Source: Stomorhina lunata
Lineage: Eukaryota > Arthropoda > Insecta > Diptera > Rhiniidae
Direction of reading: 5' to 3'
DNA: 64,000 nt
NCBI GenBank assembly: GCA_933228675.1
Contig: OW121742.1
Coordinates: 19,372,850-19,436,849 of the forward strand
The notes below the pieces were generated by a model that was given only the letters and a program-made list of their open reading frames with translations, was not told where the DNA came from and ran no database searches. The position numbers and the translations under genes are program-made. This document shows, in pieces, positions 21,778 to 31,978 of the stretch; the first letter of the stretch is position 1, and each line of letters opens with the position of its first letter.

Positions 21778-22387
21778 ATGGCACAAAATATTAGTCCTGA
21801 ACATAGTGGTCTCTCAGGCAGTTCTCAGGGTGTTAAGCATAACGATGATTCAGTACCTATAAAGGATAATCACGCTGTTAGTAAAAGGTAAAAGATATAA
21901 TAAAATATACCTATAAGTAATTCGTTATGAGATTTTAATTGAATTAAATATTTTTAGACTGCAAAAAGAATTAATGAGTTTAATGATGACCACCGAAAAA
22001 GGTATCTCGGCATTTCCCGATGGTGAGAATATTTTCAAATGGATTGGCACCATAGCTGGACCTGTTAATACAGTTTATGCCACACAAAAATATCGATTGT
22101 CATTGGAGTTCCCCAATTCGTATCCTTATGCACCACCCGTAGTAAAATTTCTAACACCTTGCTTTCATCCCAATGTGGACTTACAAGGAGCCATTTGTCT
22201 TGACATTTTAAAGGATAAATGGTCGGCCTTATACGACGTTCGCACCATTCTATTGTCCATACAATCTTTGCTAGGTGAACCCAACAACGACAGTCCCTTA
22301 AACGCTCAGGCAGCGATGATGTGGGCCGATCAGACAGAGTACAAAAAATATCTTGATGCGTTTTACGAAAAACATCAAGATACATAA
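21778..22387 (+). CDS. vih: Ubiquitin-conjugating enzyme E2 C (vihar)
   Basis: Exons 21778-21887 and 21958-22387, 179 aa (Drosophila Vihar 178). This is the E2 that works with the anaphase-promoting complex to start ubiquitin chains on cyclins and securin. The UBC fold follows a roughly 35-residue flexible N-terminal extension typical of E2[40 protein letters not shown], then [20 protein letters not shown] with the HPN triad at 107-109 and the catalytic cysteine at 117, and [17 protein letters not shown]. Splice phase 2 (AG+A gives Arg) at GTAAAA/TTTTAG. Divergent from Kxd1 across a region disturbed by a copia element; expected to be cell-cycle regulated. Confidence 0.96.
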
Positions 22388-23547
22388 GTTCATTGATTCC
22401 AAACAAACCCTCAAAATCTATAACAACCACAGCCAGCCATCATTCTTTTTATTGATTTTAGTAAATATTTGTGTCTATTGGAATTTTTAGTTTTATCCGA
22501 CTCTTTAATATTTATATTCCCTTTTTCCATAACTTCGCCAAAATGAAAAAAAAAATATATATAGATATTGATCTTAAGAAGATTCCCATGCCCTTTTTAT
22601 TACGTAAATTTTGTATTTTCTTTAAATTAAGCTAAATTTAGTTGAATCTCGTTATTATTAATTTTAATCATTTGCATGCTTATTTAACTAAAAAACAACT
22701 TGAGTCTGTAAAAAAGTCTAGAACAAATATCCCTTTCAAAACTTTTTAGTTGACATTCATTTTATAAATCATTTATTTAAGTATTAAGATCCAATTTTAA
22801 TCTAAAACCTTTTCAAAATTTTATTGTCATTGAGATTTAAAACTAAAACATACCAATAAAAAACTATTATTGTAACATCTTAAGTTTATGTTAAAGTAAA
22901 ACTTATGTAAATTTATGGAAAGGTCCTTTGTATAAATACCACTAACTAGGAACTAATTGAAAAAAATATCAGATTTTTGCGTATTGACTTCCATTTTGAA
23001 ATTTTATTTTAGTATAAATATTTCTACTTGTTTGCCTGGATATTTCGACTTCAGTTGTTGTTTATTTACAATTTTATAAATGTGGTGTTAACCACAAATT
23101 AGTTTGTTGTGTTTAGGGGGATATGTATGTTTGGAGAACACTGGATGAGTCCACAAATCCTCATTACTAAGTTAAGCAGTATTAAAACAGTTAAAAATTT
23201 CTTGTAACCTGAGGAATTGCGTGAAAGATGATTTTCTAATACAACATTCACGATAACCTGAAATCGCTGAGTTGGTTGCGTCCCTATAAACGATGCTACG
23301 CACAAGATTCGATCTAAAGGATCTAGTGCATATCTCATACTTGCTAAGATCTTTCCTAAGATCTTTGGGTAGAATGCCAACTGTGTGATGTTAAAGTTTC
23401 GATGATCTCTTCGATGACATTCCAAAAAGGTAATGTTTCTTAAGGTTACCTCTTCAGCAAAAATAGTTAATTGCGAAGTTAATAATCAATGTCTAATAAA
23501 AATACTGTCCCATTACATTTGTAAACATACATAGATTATTTAATGCA
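22388..23547. other. Convergent region vihar / UBE2T-like
   Basis: 1.16 kb with the vihar 3' UTR (possible AATAAA at 22,855-22,860) and AT-rich sequence. A 108-codon open frame on the minus strand (23425-23099) shows no recognisable domain and no splice context; I leave it uncalled. Confidence 0.5.
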
Positions 23548-24228
23548 TTATTTGGTACAACTCAATTTTAACTTTTTTACTTCATTTTTCGTTGACATAT
23601 TGTTTTCTTTGCTTTCATCATTTGTATCGATCTCTTTCCGACAATGTTCCGTGACCAGTTCCTTAGCTTTCTTATTAAATAGGTCTCTATTTGATTTGTA
23701 TAAATCGGCAGCATCGCCTTGTAGCGGGTCATCAGGATTCGGATTGGCCAACAAAAGTTGTATTGACAACAATATAGATTCTAAGGTAATAGCTGGATTA
23801 TATGAACCTGTAGGGGGCATGCGTAAAAGGTCCAGACAAATTTTTCCCGCTTTAAAGAAAGTTAAAAATTTAAATTAAAAAACTATTAACTAGAGAGCGG
23901 TTTAAAAAATATTGTTTAACACTTACAGTTATCTATATTTGGATGATAAACAGGCGTCACAAACTTAAAGGTTGGCGGACGAAATGGATATTGTTCACCA
24001 AATGTTATACTAAGTTTAAATATGCCATCTTCATAGGGTGATCCCTTGGGCCCAGGTATAAAAGCATCTAAACAAGAAAAATCATCAGAACTTCCCGCCA
24101 AAGTAGAGCAAATTATGCCTGTAAATACAGAGATAAATAAAAAAGATATCAGTTCTTATACAATTGAAAAACTTACCATGTCCTTGTTGCGATTTCTTTA
24201 ATTGTTGGAGTTCAACAGGTATACGCAT
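23548..24228 (-). CDS. Ubiquitin-conjugating enzyme E2, UBE2T-like
   Basis: Minus-strand exons 24228-24177, 24118-23927, 23849-23548; phases 1 and 1 close to 181 aa. UBE2T is the E2 that, with the FANCL ligase, monoubiquitinates FANCD2/FANCI in crosslink repair. Landmarks: [60 protein letters not shown] with HPN at 76-78 and the catalytic Cys at 86, and the family-specific LLRMPPTGSYNPAITLESIL and LLLANPNPDDPLQGDAADLY. The lysine-rich C-terminal extension is typical of UBE2T. Distinction from UBE2D/UBE2E types rests on PP-G-Y/W-P after CLD and on NPNPDDPL. Divergent from Tmem267, ATGs 473 bp apart. Confidence 0.9.
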
Positions 24229-24700
24229 TTTCTTTATTTTTAAATTGTTCATAATTGAATTAATTTTTTTGTATCAACTTTTGGGCTTCGATTTCTATAC
24301 AGTGCATTTACATTTATTGACCATACAACTGGTAAAGAGTTTAAAGTTGTTATTTTTGTGTGTTGGCAACTCGCGCAAACAATTTGACAGCAAAAATGTC
24401 TGAAACTGGCAGGAAGGTTAAAAGCAAAACAAACTTAGAAAAACAACAAAAGCTATGAGTTATTTTTTCCGATAATGACAAAAATTTCTTTAATATTGTG
24501 AAAATGAATTAATCTATGAGTTTAATTTTTAAGGTAAAAAACAAAACTTTGACTTAAAAAAAATTCATTAAAATCAACAGAATACCCAACAACAAACTTA
24601 TGAATACGATATAATGCACAGCAAATAACTTTATACAACGAACGTATAAAACGGAAACCGTCCAACAGTAACCTATTATATTTTAACTGAATCGATTTTC
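24229..24700. promoter_or_regulatory. Shared 5' region of UBE2T-like and Tmem267
   Basis: 472 bp between divergent start codons. A TGGCAAC site lies at 24364-24370, about 135 bp upstream of the UBE2T-like ATG. An ATCGAT (DRE-like core) occurs at 24691-24696, just before the Tmem267 ATG, probably within its 5' UTR. No TATA box evident. Confidence 0.45.
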
Positions 24701-25604
24701 ATGCACTGTCATCTAATGGTTTATATGCGCATTATACTCACCACATTGATGAGCATTACGTGTTTATTGGGTGATAATTTTGTGGATCTGACGCAGCATC
24801 CTATGCTTAAGGCATTAGCAGATAATGCAACACATGCAGCTATTGGTGCACTATCGGGTATTGCTTTTGCAGTACAATTCTATGAAAGGACTAGTCATTT
24901 CTTCGGTTGGATTTTGATATTTACATGTTTCGCTTGCTCATCTTTGATAGATGTTGATCATTTTATAGCAGCAAGAAGCTGGAATTTAGAGGTAGGTTTC
25001 TTTCTTCAATTTAAGTAATTTTTAAATTTATACTATATACTACGCTAATAAGTGTTGCGAAAAAAAGTGTAGTTGTACACTCCTCTGTTGTTAATTCTTA
25101 GCCTAATGGATGCAAATTAGAAATGTATCGAAATATTTATAAATCCTTAATGTTATATTAGTGCTTTTAACGGAATTTAATTACATACATATATATAAAA
25201 GAAATAAACACACTTTTTTCCAGGATGCCACAAATTTATTGCGTCGCCCTTTTCTGCATTGTTCAACATTAATTTTTGGATTGCTAATATTTTATATATG
25301 CACCGCATGTCTCAACTATTTTCGATGGAGTCTCTTTTTCGGTGTAATTTTGTGTGCTTTCATAACACATCATACGCGTGATGCTATTAGACGTGGTTAT
25401 TGGATCTATCCCTGGGGCCATACCAACAAAATACCCAATTTAGCTTATATCCTTATAACTATAGCAGCACCATATGTAATTGGTTACATACATGTACTAT
25501 GTCGTAGTTCAGTTGTCCAACAATTTCTGGCTAAATATATAAAATTAAATGAAAATTATCATCATCACAAAGATTTGAGAGGCTATAGGTACATGCAGGT
25601 TTAA
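24701..25604 (+). CDS. Transmembrane protein 267
   Basis: Exons 24701-24991 and 25224-25604 (GTAGGT donor, TTTCCAG acceptor, phase 0), 223 aa; human TMEM267 has 215. Function is not established in any system I know. The conserved family signature is intact: ALADNATHAAIGALSG, CSSLIDVDHFIAARS, LLRRPFLHCSTLI, ITHHTRDAIRRGYWIYPWGH. The His and Asp residues in DVDHF, the HC pair and HHTRD are reminiscent of the YdjM/metal-dependent membrane hydrolase group, but that is inference. Four to five hydrophobic segments are visible. An alternative start at the ninth codon (MRIILTT, 24725) is possible. Confidence 0.9.
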
Positions 25605-26849
25605 TTACATACATTTTTGCTACATGAATAGGTACATTTTTATTATATTAATGAAAAAAGCTTTATTAGATTTTAAATTCAACTAGTAACAATTGTGATA
25701 GTATAGATGATTAAAAAAAATATAAATCCTAAATTTAATACAACCTAAGCACGTAATTGAAATAAGAAATGACTCTTTTTATTATAAATTTACTAACTCT
25801 ACATAAACAACTTATTAAAATTTTATAAAAAACTTGAATCTTCCATAACATTTATCTTTAAAAATAGTTGCACATAAAACATTAAATGATAAGCTTTCAA
25901 TTATTTAAAACAACTTTATTTGTATAATATCATTAGAAGATAATACAGCGGCACAAAAACTGACTTTTCTGTCTCGTTACAAACTTTTGTATATAACTTT
26001 GACCTCTTGAATCCACATATTTTCCCCCACTTTCAAGGAGTGTTCCGAAAAATGTTTGTGGTAGGCCTTGGCTTTACTAGCAATATTATTTTTGGATTCA
26101 GCAGGCCAAAGTTTTAGACTGGTTAAGCATTTTTGAAACCCAAAGTTTTGTGCCCCTGTGTAAAAGTAATTTAATAGATTTGCTAACGTTTTTCAGTAGT
26201 ATTATTAAAGTGTATAACACAACTTTTAACTAAATGCATGACAAAAAAATAATAATAAAAAATTGTTGATTTTAAACATAAAATATGTTTCAGTTTGAAT
26301 TTAAAATAATAATTCCATTTCTACCACCAAATATATCACAATAAAGGTTTCACAAAACATATCCTATTTTAAGCGTAAAAAAGGTAACCGAAGCTACCAG
26401 CTATATAAAATCTTTTATAGAAATCTTTTGAAAAGGTAGAGTTAAAAAAATATTTGTTCAAGTTAGAATTTATTTTTTTACATTCCCCTGTTTCTAACGA
26501 TCAATTAAAAAAAAATTATTTAGTTTTTATTCAAAATCTGAACATATTTGTTGGTTTTTATTAAAAAAAAATTATTTTTGCACTTTGTTCTTTTATGATT
26601 TGTAAAATTAAATACAAATATTGGAGTATTGAAAATTAAAATTAAAAAAAAGAATTTTTCTTTGAAAATAAATTAACACAAAATTGAAACGCACAAATTT
26701 AAAATTAAAAGTAAACTATTCATATAAAAAATAATTAATAGGTAATTTTTGTTTGTACCAGTTGTATGTATAATTAGCCTTTTGATGTTAGTAAATATGC
26801 AACTAGTTTAAAGCGTAGTTGAGGAGGTGGTATTTGAATAGATTTAAAT
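25605..26849. other. Convergent region Tmem267 / Pig-B
   Basis: 1.25 kb of AT-rich DNA with runs of A and T. No gene, tRNA or strong repeat seen. It will include both 3' UTRs. Confidence 0.55.
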
Positions 26850-29800
26850 TTAATTGAACATATTAGATTCGGTGGTGGCAAACTCATCTTGGCCATAAAG
26901 GATATCTTCATTCGATTCAGCTAGTTTGGCTAAATTTATTTCTTCATCCAAGTTAAATTCTTCACGATTAAATGTATTTTCTTCTCCAGTACGTAAACGT
27001 TGGTAGACTAGAATATTCTTGCCAGTTCTTGATTGAACGTGCTGTAAAAGAGAGTCAACATTTAAGTGTTTCTCCTTAATGAGGGCAGACCATTCATTAA
27101 GGACCAATTGGGGGTCAACATTAGGGTTTACCTCCGCATTTGCAATTACATGCAACATTTTATAGTCCACAAGGAATTCATTAATTTTTGATGCTAATGG
27201 TTCGTACAGCACGACATGAGAAGGTTTTGCAGTGCGTGGATATGATGGGATATGCGAACGCAACCAATGGACTGGGGATTCATAAAATTGATCAGCTTCA
27301 TCCTTGTAGTTGTTTTGCTGCCTTAGGTTGGGCTCACATGTAAGGAAGCGCATTGTTACATTCTGATGTATATGACTGATGATGAAAATAATAATATTTT
27401 AAAACAGCTAAAAATGTTAATTTGGCTATAAAGATTACCTATAATAAGGCGTAGAGTGACAGGGCATTAAAAACAGTATACTAGCTGGATGCTTTTGCTC
27501 ATCACGATAATCCTTAGCTATGTCATGAAGTCTATCCATAACCTCTAGGGGACCCTTCTGGTGTACTGTGCTTAAGTACCAGGCCGGTATTGCATTGCCA
27601 AGTACAAGAACAGCAGCTATAAACCACAGGGATGTTCTGAAATAATTAACAGTTTTATTTAATAACCAAAAAAAAAACTTTTTTTTTAAATTATGCTACG
27701 TACCTTGATGCTTTGTAACTCCATCTGGTTAAGGTATCTGAGGCAATATATAGACATAACGGCAGTAAAACACTTACAAATCTAAATTCCTTATGTTCAA
27801 CAGCACTTAAAGCAGTAAGTGATAGTAAAATGGTAATTAAGAGGTACTTGCGCACAGGATACACCTCACGATGACGTACGGTTTCCATGATACCAAAAAG
27901 GAAAGGCAGAAAATTGATACCCAAAACAGTAGGTAAACCAACAGTAAAGTACCAATACCTGAAATTAAAAAAACAGTACAAGCATCTTTAGCAAAGAGTA
28001 AAAAATCTTTAGCATTAGAAAAGTATTTCAATGTTACTCCAGAGATGTTTCATTTCGCAAAATAGTTTCTATATCTCTTAAGCTTTGTAATTTTTGTGTT
28101 TGTCAATTTTTGAAAGTTTAAGAATTATAAGGAGGTATTTAAGAAATATTAAGATTTTCAAGCATTAAAATATGTTGTACAATTTTGTACTTACCATGGA
28201 TGAGAGCCATAGAAACTGCCAATATTGTGGAAAATATTGTACTTTAAAAATTCATAAGGCGTTATTAAAAGTTGGCCATGCATCCAGGAATCAATACCAA
28301 TACAAACAGCAGCAACAATTGAACTGAAGAAAAAAAAATAAATTTGTATATGTATTAAAAATATTTTTGTTTCTGTAAAAATAGGTAAATTGTTATTTAC
28401 CCAGTAAAAAATATATGGATTAATCCATAATCGAGCAACAAAGGAGTAATGACTTGTTCATCCATTTGGAGTAATAAGCGAGCTATCGAAACTTTTTATT
28501 TTGTTTTGTTGTTTATGCCTCGCTTAATCCTCCAAATGGATCAACAAGGGATGTATCAGTTAGTTTTTTTTTCTTTGACATAACAAAAAATATTTTGCTC
28601 AAATTAAATTGGAATGGATCAAAAAATAAACAAATACAAATTTGTTTACTTTTTTTATTTCGATAATTGGTGAATTTTTAATTGCATGTTTTAAATAATA
28701 TATATCGCGTTGTCTTTTCTTTAATTTTCTTGCAGAAGCACTTAAAGACACGTTTCCAATATAAATAAAAAATCAATATTTTCTTATTTTTGAAAAAAAT
28801 AACCAAATTTGTATTTTATATGAATGTTTCCCTTTATGCTTCTTTAGGAGACAAAAACGATTACTCCCTCTGTCGTCATTTTCAAGACTAAAGGGAGTAC
28901 TCCATAAGGAGCTTAAAAAGAGTACTCGTGTCTGCGGACATGCTGTGTTAAAAATCCTATGAGTTTCGGAGTTTTATGGAGTAATCCATTACTCGCAAAG
29001 GAGCGTTCCAAGAGTACTCGTTGGATGATCCTATTTTTTACTGGGTAGTTCTTCAAAAATTCCCTGTGTATACCCTACATTAAAGATTTTATAGCTGCTT
29101 TTGTAACTTTTTTGGAGCTCTACTTCTTTGATGTATTTTGTTTCGCAGTCTATTTTGATCAAAACAATGATATAAGAGATATGTATCTATAAAAGCTACG
29201 TACGTGGTCATAAACAATTTTGAAAACCCTTTTTAAGCAATATTATTTGTTTCACTATTTAAAAGTTTTTCCTAAAATAGTAAATGCATAATTTATTTAA
29301 AATACTAATTACTTTCTTATATTCTTCTAGTTGTATTTAAAACAAAATTATCGTTGACAATGTAATTCATATAATTTTACCTCTAAAATACCTTTTCCTT
29401 TTCAATTGCCACTTAATTCATCAATTGCCTCTTACTTACCCAATTATCAAAAAACGTTTAAAAATCAATTCTGACCAAGAAAGATTTGTCTTTCGCAAAT
29501 GGTAAACCGCTAAAGGCAACCAGATTAATGCTGCTGTAGGCCTTAAGAAGCAGCACAAAGCGGCTGGCCACAAATAGGCAACACCTTCGCCATACCATGG
29601 AAAATAACTTAAAGCAATTGTTGTCAATGAAGTTTCCAAAGTGTTGGACAATGTACGTGAACCGGTATAGAACCAAAACCAGGGTACTATTATTAGAAAC
29701 AGGGCCCATTTCTTTTTGCCAGACCAAATGAAAAAACGATAATCCGAATAGGCAGATAAAGAAGCTTGTAAAACACGCGGCAGCAACACCAACAACTGGG

Positions 29801-30089
29801 CGGTATCCAAACTGCATAGAGCCAATACTTTATAGATGCCAGCTATAATAAGAGGATATACATAGCTGCGTATGCCTTGAACCCACTCCCATGTTAAGTA
29901 ACCATAGCTACAAATTAGAGTAAAATAATAAGATAGAACCATTATTTAATGTCATTGAACCTACCCGAATGTTAGTTTATGAGCAACCTCTAAGCTCTGC
30001 CAGTATTCATCTGGTACATAGAAAGTTTTTACCACAAACACTGAAGCCAAACGCACAGCAAACAACAAAAATACTATTAATAAATTCAT
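26850..30089 (-). CDS. PIG-B: GPI mannosyltransferase 3
   Basis: Six minus-strand exons: 30089-29965, 29907-29440, 28323-28195, 27958-27704, 27636-27439, 27375-26850. All junctions keep frame (each phase 2) and give 566 aa (human PIGB 554). It is a multi-pass ER enzyme of glycosyltransferase family 22 that adds the third mannose of the GPI anchor from dolichol-phosphate-mannose. The first luminal loop has FYVPDEYWQSLEVAHKLTFG with the acidic pair D27-E28 expected at the active site, then YGYLTWEWVQGIRSYVYP, SNTLETSLTTIAL, PTVLGINFLPFLFGI and the conserved SAVEHKEFRFVSVLLPLCLY. The luminal tail has FLMPCHSTPYYSHIHQN. Intron 2 (1.1 kb) carries a MITE-like element. Divergent from sticky. Confidence 0.95.
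28324..29439 (-). other. Pig-B intron 2
   Basis: 1.1 kb intron, more than half of it a candidate MITE (28401-29045). No gene inside. Confidence 0.75.
28401..29045. mobile_element. Candidate MITE with CCCAGTAAAAAA ends
   Basis: Left end CCCAGTAAAAAATAT (28401 onward), right end TATTTTTTACTGGG? read inverted (the plus strand shows CTATTTTTTACTGGG at 29031-29045). Flanked on both sides by TA (28399 side TTTA, right side TAGTT), giving a possible 2-bp target duplication. The interior has subterminal inverted repeats: CATCCATTTGGAGTAATAAG near 28460-28478 pairs with TAATCCTCCAAATGGAT near 28525-28541, plus several GGAGTAAT/GAGTACTC units. No transposase. The left boundary may be one or two bases off. 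Confidence 0.65.
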
Positions 30090-31063
30090 ATTTTTTCATA
30101 GAAAATACCGCGTTTTTGTTATATTATACATATACAAATGTATTATGTGTTATTTAATATAAAACTTTTAATTTATTATTTGTTTTTAATAAAATTGCAC
30201 CATTTAAATAAAAATACCAATAAGTTTGGGACTATTTATTTTTCACAATAAGAAAACTAGTTTATTTTAAAATGGGCCACGTTTTAGACAAAAACAATAT
30301 ATTCACTTCTATCTATGCCGAAATAAAAAATATTATGCGTTAATGCTTTGGTCACAAAAAGCTAAAAATAAACAAATATAAGTAAAATATTTATGCTATT
30401 AGTTCTGAACTAAAAAAATAAAAATAAAAACTGGCCGGTTTGTTGTTGTATGATTATTTATATGACGTCACCAACAAAATGACGCTTACATCTCAAATAA
30501 ACTTGGTAGCATTTTTTTCATAATGATGCCAGCTGTTAAATGCTTTCAATAAAGGTGGGCACACATTTCGTTCTTTTGAACAGTTTTATTCGAACGGGTA
30601 AAACTGTAGGGTTTGACACTTACAACGACCATGCACACTTTCGTTTTTTTTCTTTATCGCAATAATTAAAATAAAACAAAATAATGTAAAGTGTATGTAA
30701 ACACATAAATTAGCAATTTTTACATTTTCAGTATTTTACACTGACAAATGCTGTCCTATTTTTACTGTTTGGCCCACTTACAATCAGTTTAGAACAAACA
30801 CGACGGTTAAACTCAAGACGAGACAGATATTTTGCACGTTCCAAAAAAATTACGGGTTTTGCCCATTTACTAGCTGTTGTAACCGAACAGTTGGAACCGT
30901 ACGGTTAAAATTGTGCAAAAAGATTGTTTAAATTTTTTTGTTCTACAGCCAATTTTATATATTTTTCGTCGACAGTATGTTATTGCTGTAGGTTTAATGC
31001 CGAAAGAAGGTGCTGTGGTAATTCATAATTTTGATAGATATTAATAATTACAGAAATTTATGT

Positions 31064-31148
31064 TGCCGAGACCGGGGATCGAACACAGGCTGAACATGAT
31101 ATGTTATGCTTAGTAGTCGACGTGCTAACCAACTAAGCTACAGCACCC
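31064..31148 (-). repeat. tRNA-derived SINE head (tRNA-like, not a functional tRNA)
   Basis: On the minus strand: a start GGGTGCTG, an A-box-like TAGCTTAGTTGG, a possible long variable arm (AACAT-ATC-ATGTT) and a B-box-like GTTCGATCCC. The acceptor ends do not pair and the T-stem is poor, so it is not a working tRNA. RNA polymerase III-promoted SINE origin is the likeliest reading; the 3' body may extend to about 30,960. Confidence 0.6.
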
Positions 31149-31819
31149 AACATACTCCCCGCCACTGCTTTATTTTCCAAAAAATTTTATGTAGCAGATT
31201 CTACGATAAACTCCAGAATTTCCAACAGTGGAAAATTCATAGTTGCAATCATCTGGCTTAGCCAAAGATTCTTATTGTATACCGTAACACTCATGTTACA
31301 TCTACTTCTTCTATGCTTAATTTTAGGATTCATAAAATTTTCGTGAAAAAATAGCATATTTTTCCAAAAATGTCGACATTATCGGCAATTTGACTTTCGA
31401 AAATCGTCAAAAAAAAATCAGAAACGCCAAAATATATGAAAAATATTCAAATTTTGGGTTTATGTACTATTTGATCAACCAACTTCCAAATGCCACTAAA
31501 AATCGAAATGTTATATCACTTATTAACCACTGATTTTTAAAAAAGTTAAAAAGTCTCAAAATTATATTAAAGTTTGTTTTCGAGATAACTTAACTTAACA
31601 AAAATCGGCATTTCATCGGCATCATTAAAGTCCCCTGCCTTATGGTGGTCAGCTATACTTTCATTTTTTTAATCACGCTTTTAAATCATGAAAAAAAATT
31701 GCCTCAAATATTGCACAAACAAAATAGAAACAATTTGCCTTTAAGGATTGCATATAGCCAATTGAATGAAATCGCCTTTAATGTAAATGCCCTCTAAAAA
31801 AAAACAACAGTTAATAAGT

Positions 31820-31828
31820 TGGCAACGC
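31820..31828 (-). promoter_or_regulatory. TGGCAACGC site in the sticky 5' region
   Basis: Reverse-strand form of the GTGTTGCCA-type motif, about 151 bp upstream of the sticky start codon; see the finding on this shared motif. Confidence 0.4.
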
Positions 31829-31978
31829 ATTTGTCGCTTATTTATTCATTTTTGAAATTTCAACAACGACGCTTTGCTATCTCCGCCATTCTTGGCATCT
31901 GCTGGAATCTTTGAAAAATTTAAAATGTTTAATATTAAAATTGTGCTTGAATTAAAAAATATTTAAAAATAAAGTAAA

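Larger units (their letters stand above)
30090..31978. other. Divergent intergenic region Pig-B / sticky
   Basis: 1.9 kb. It has a tRNA-like repeat (31064-31148), and a TGGCAACGC site at 31820-31828, about 150 bp before the sticky ATG. The block 30,541-30,910 is less AT-rich than its surroundings and has GGGTAAAAC / GGGTTTTGCCC-like pieces suggestive of an old repeat. No gene. Confidence 0.6.

Noticed and set aside
23099..23425. 108-codon open frame on the minus strand between vihar and UBE2T-like
   Set aside because: No recognisable domain, no family resemblance, no splice support; position fits 3' UTR of vihar.
31064..31148. Functional tRNA gene
   Set aside because: Acceptor ends do not pair and the T-stem is poor despite good A- and B-boxes.
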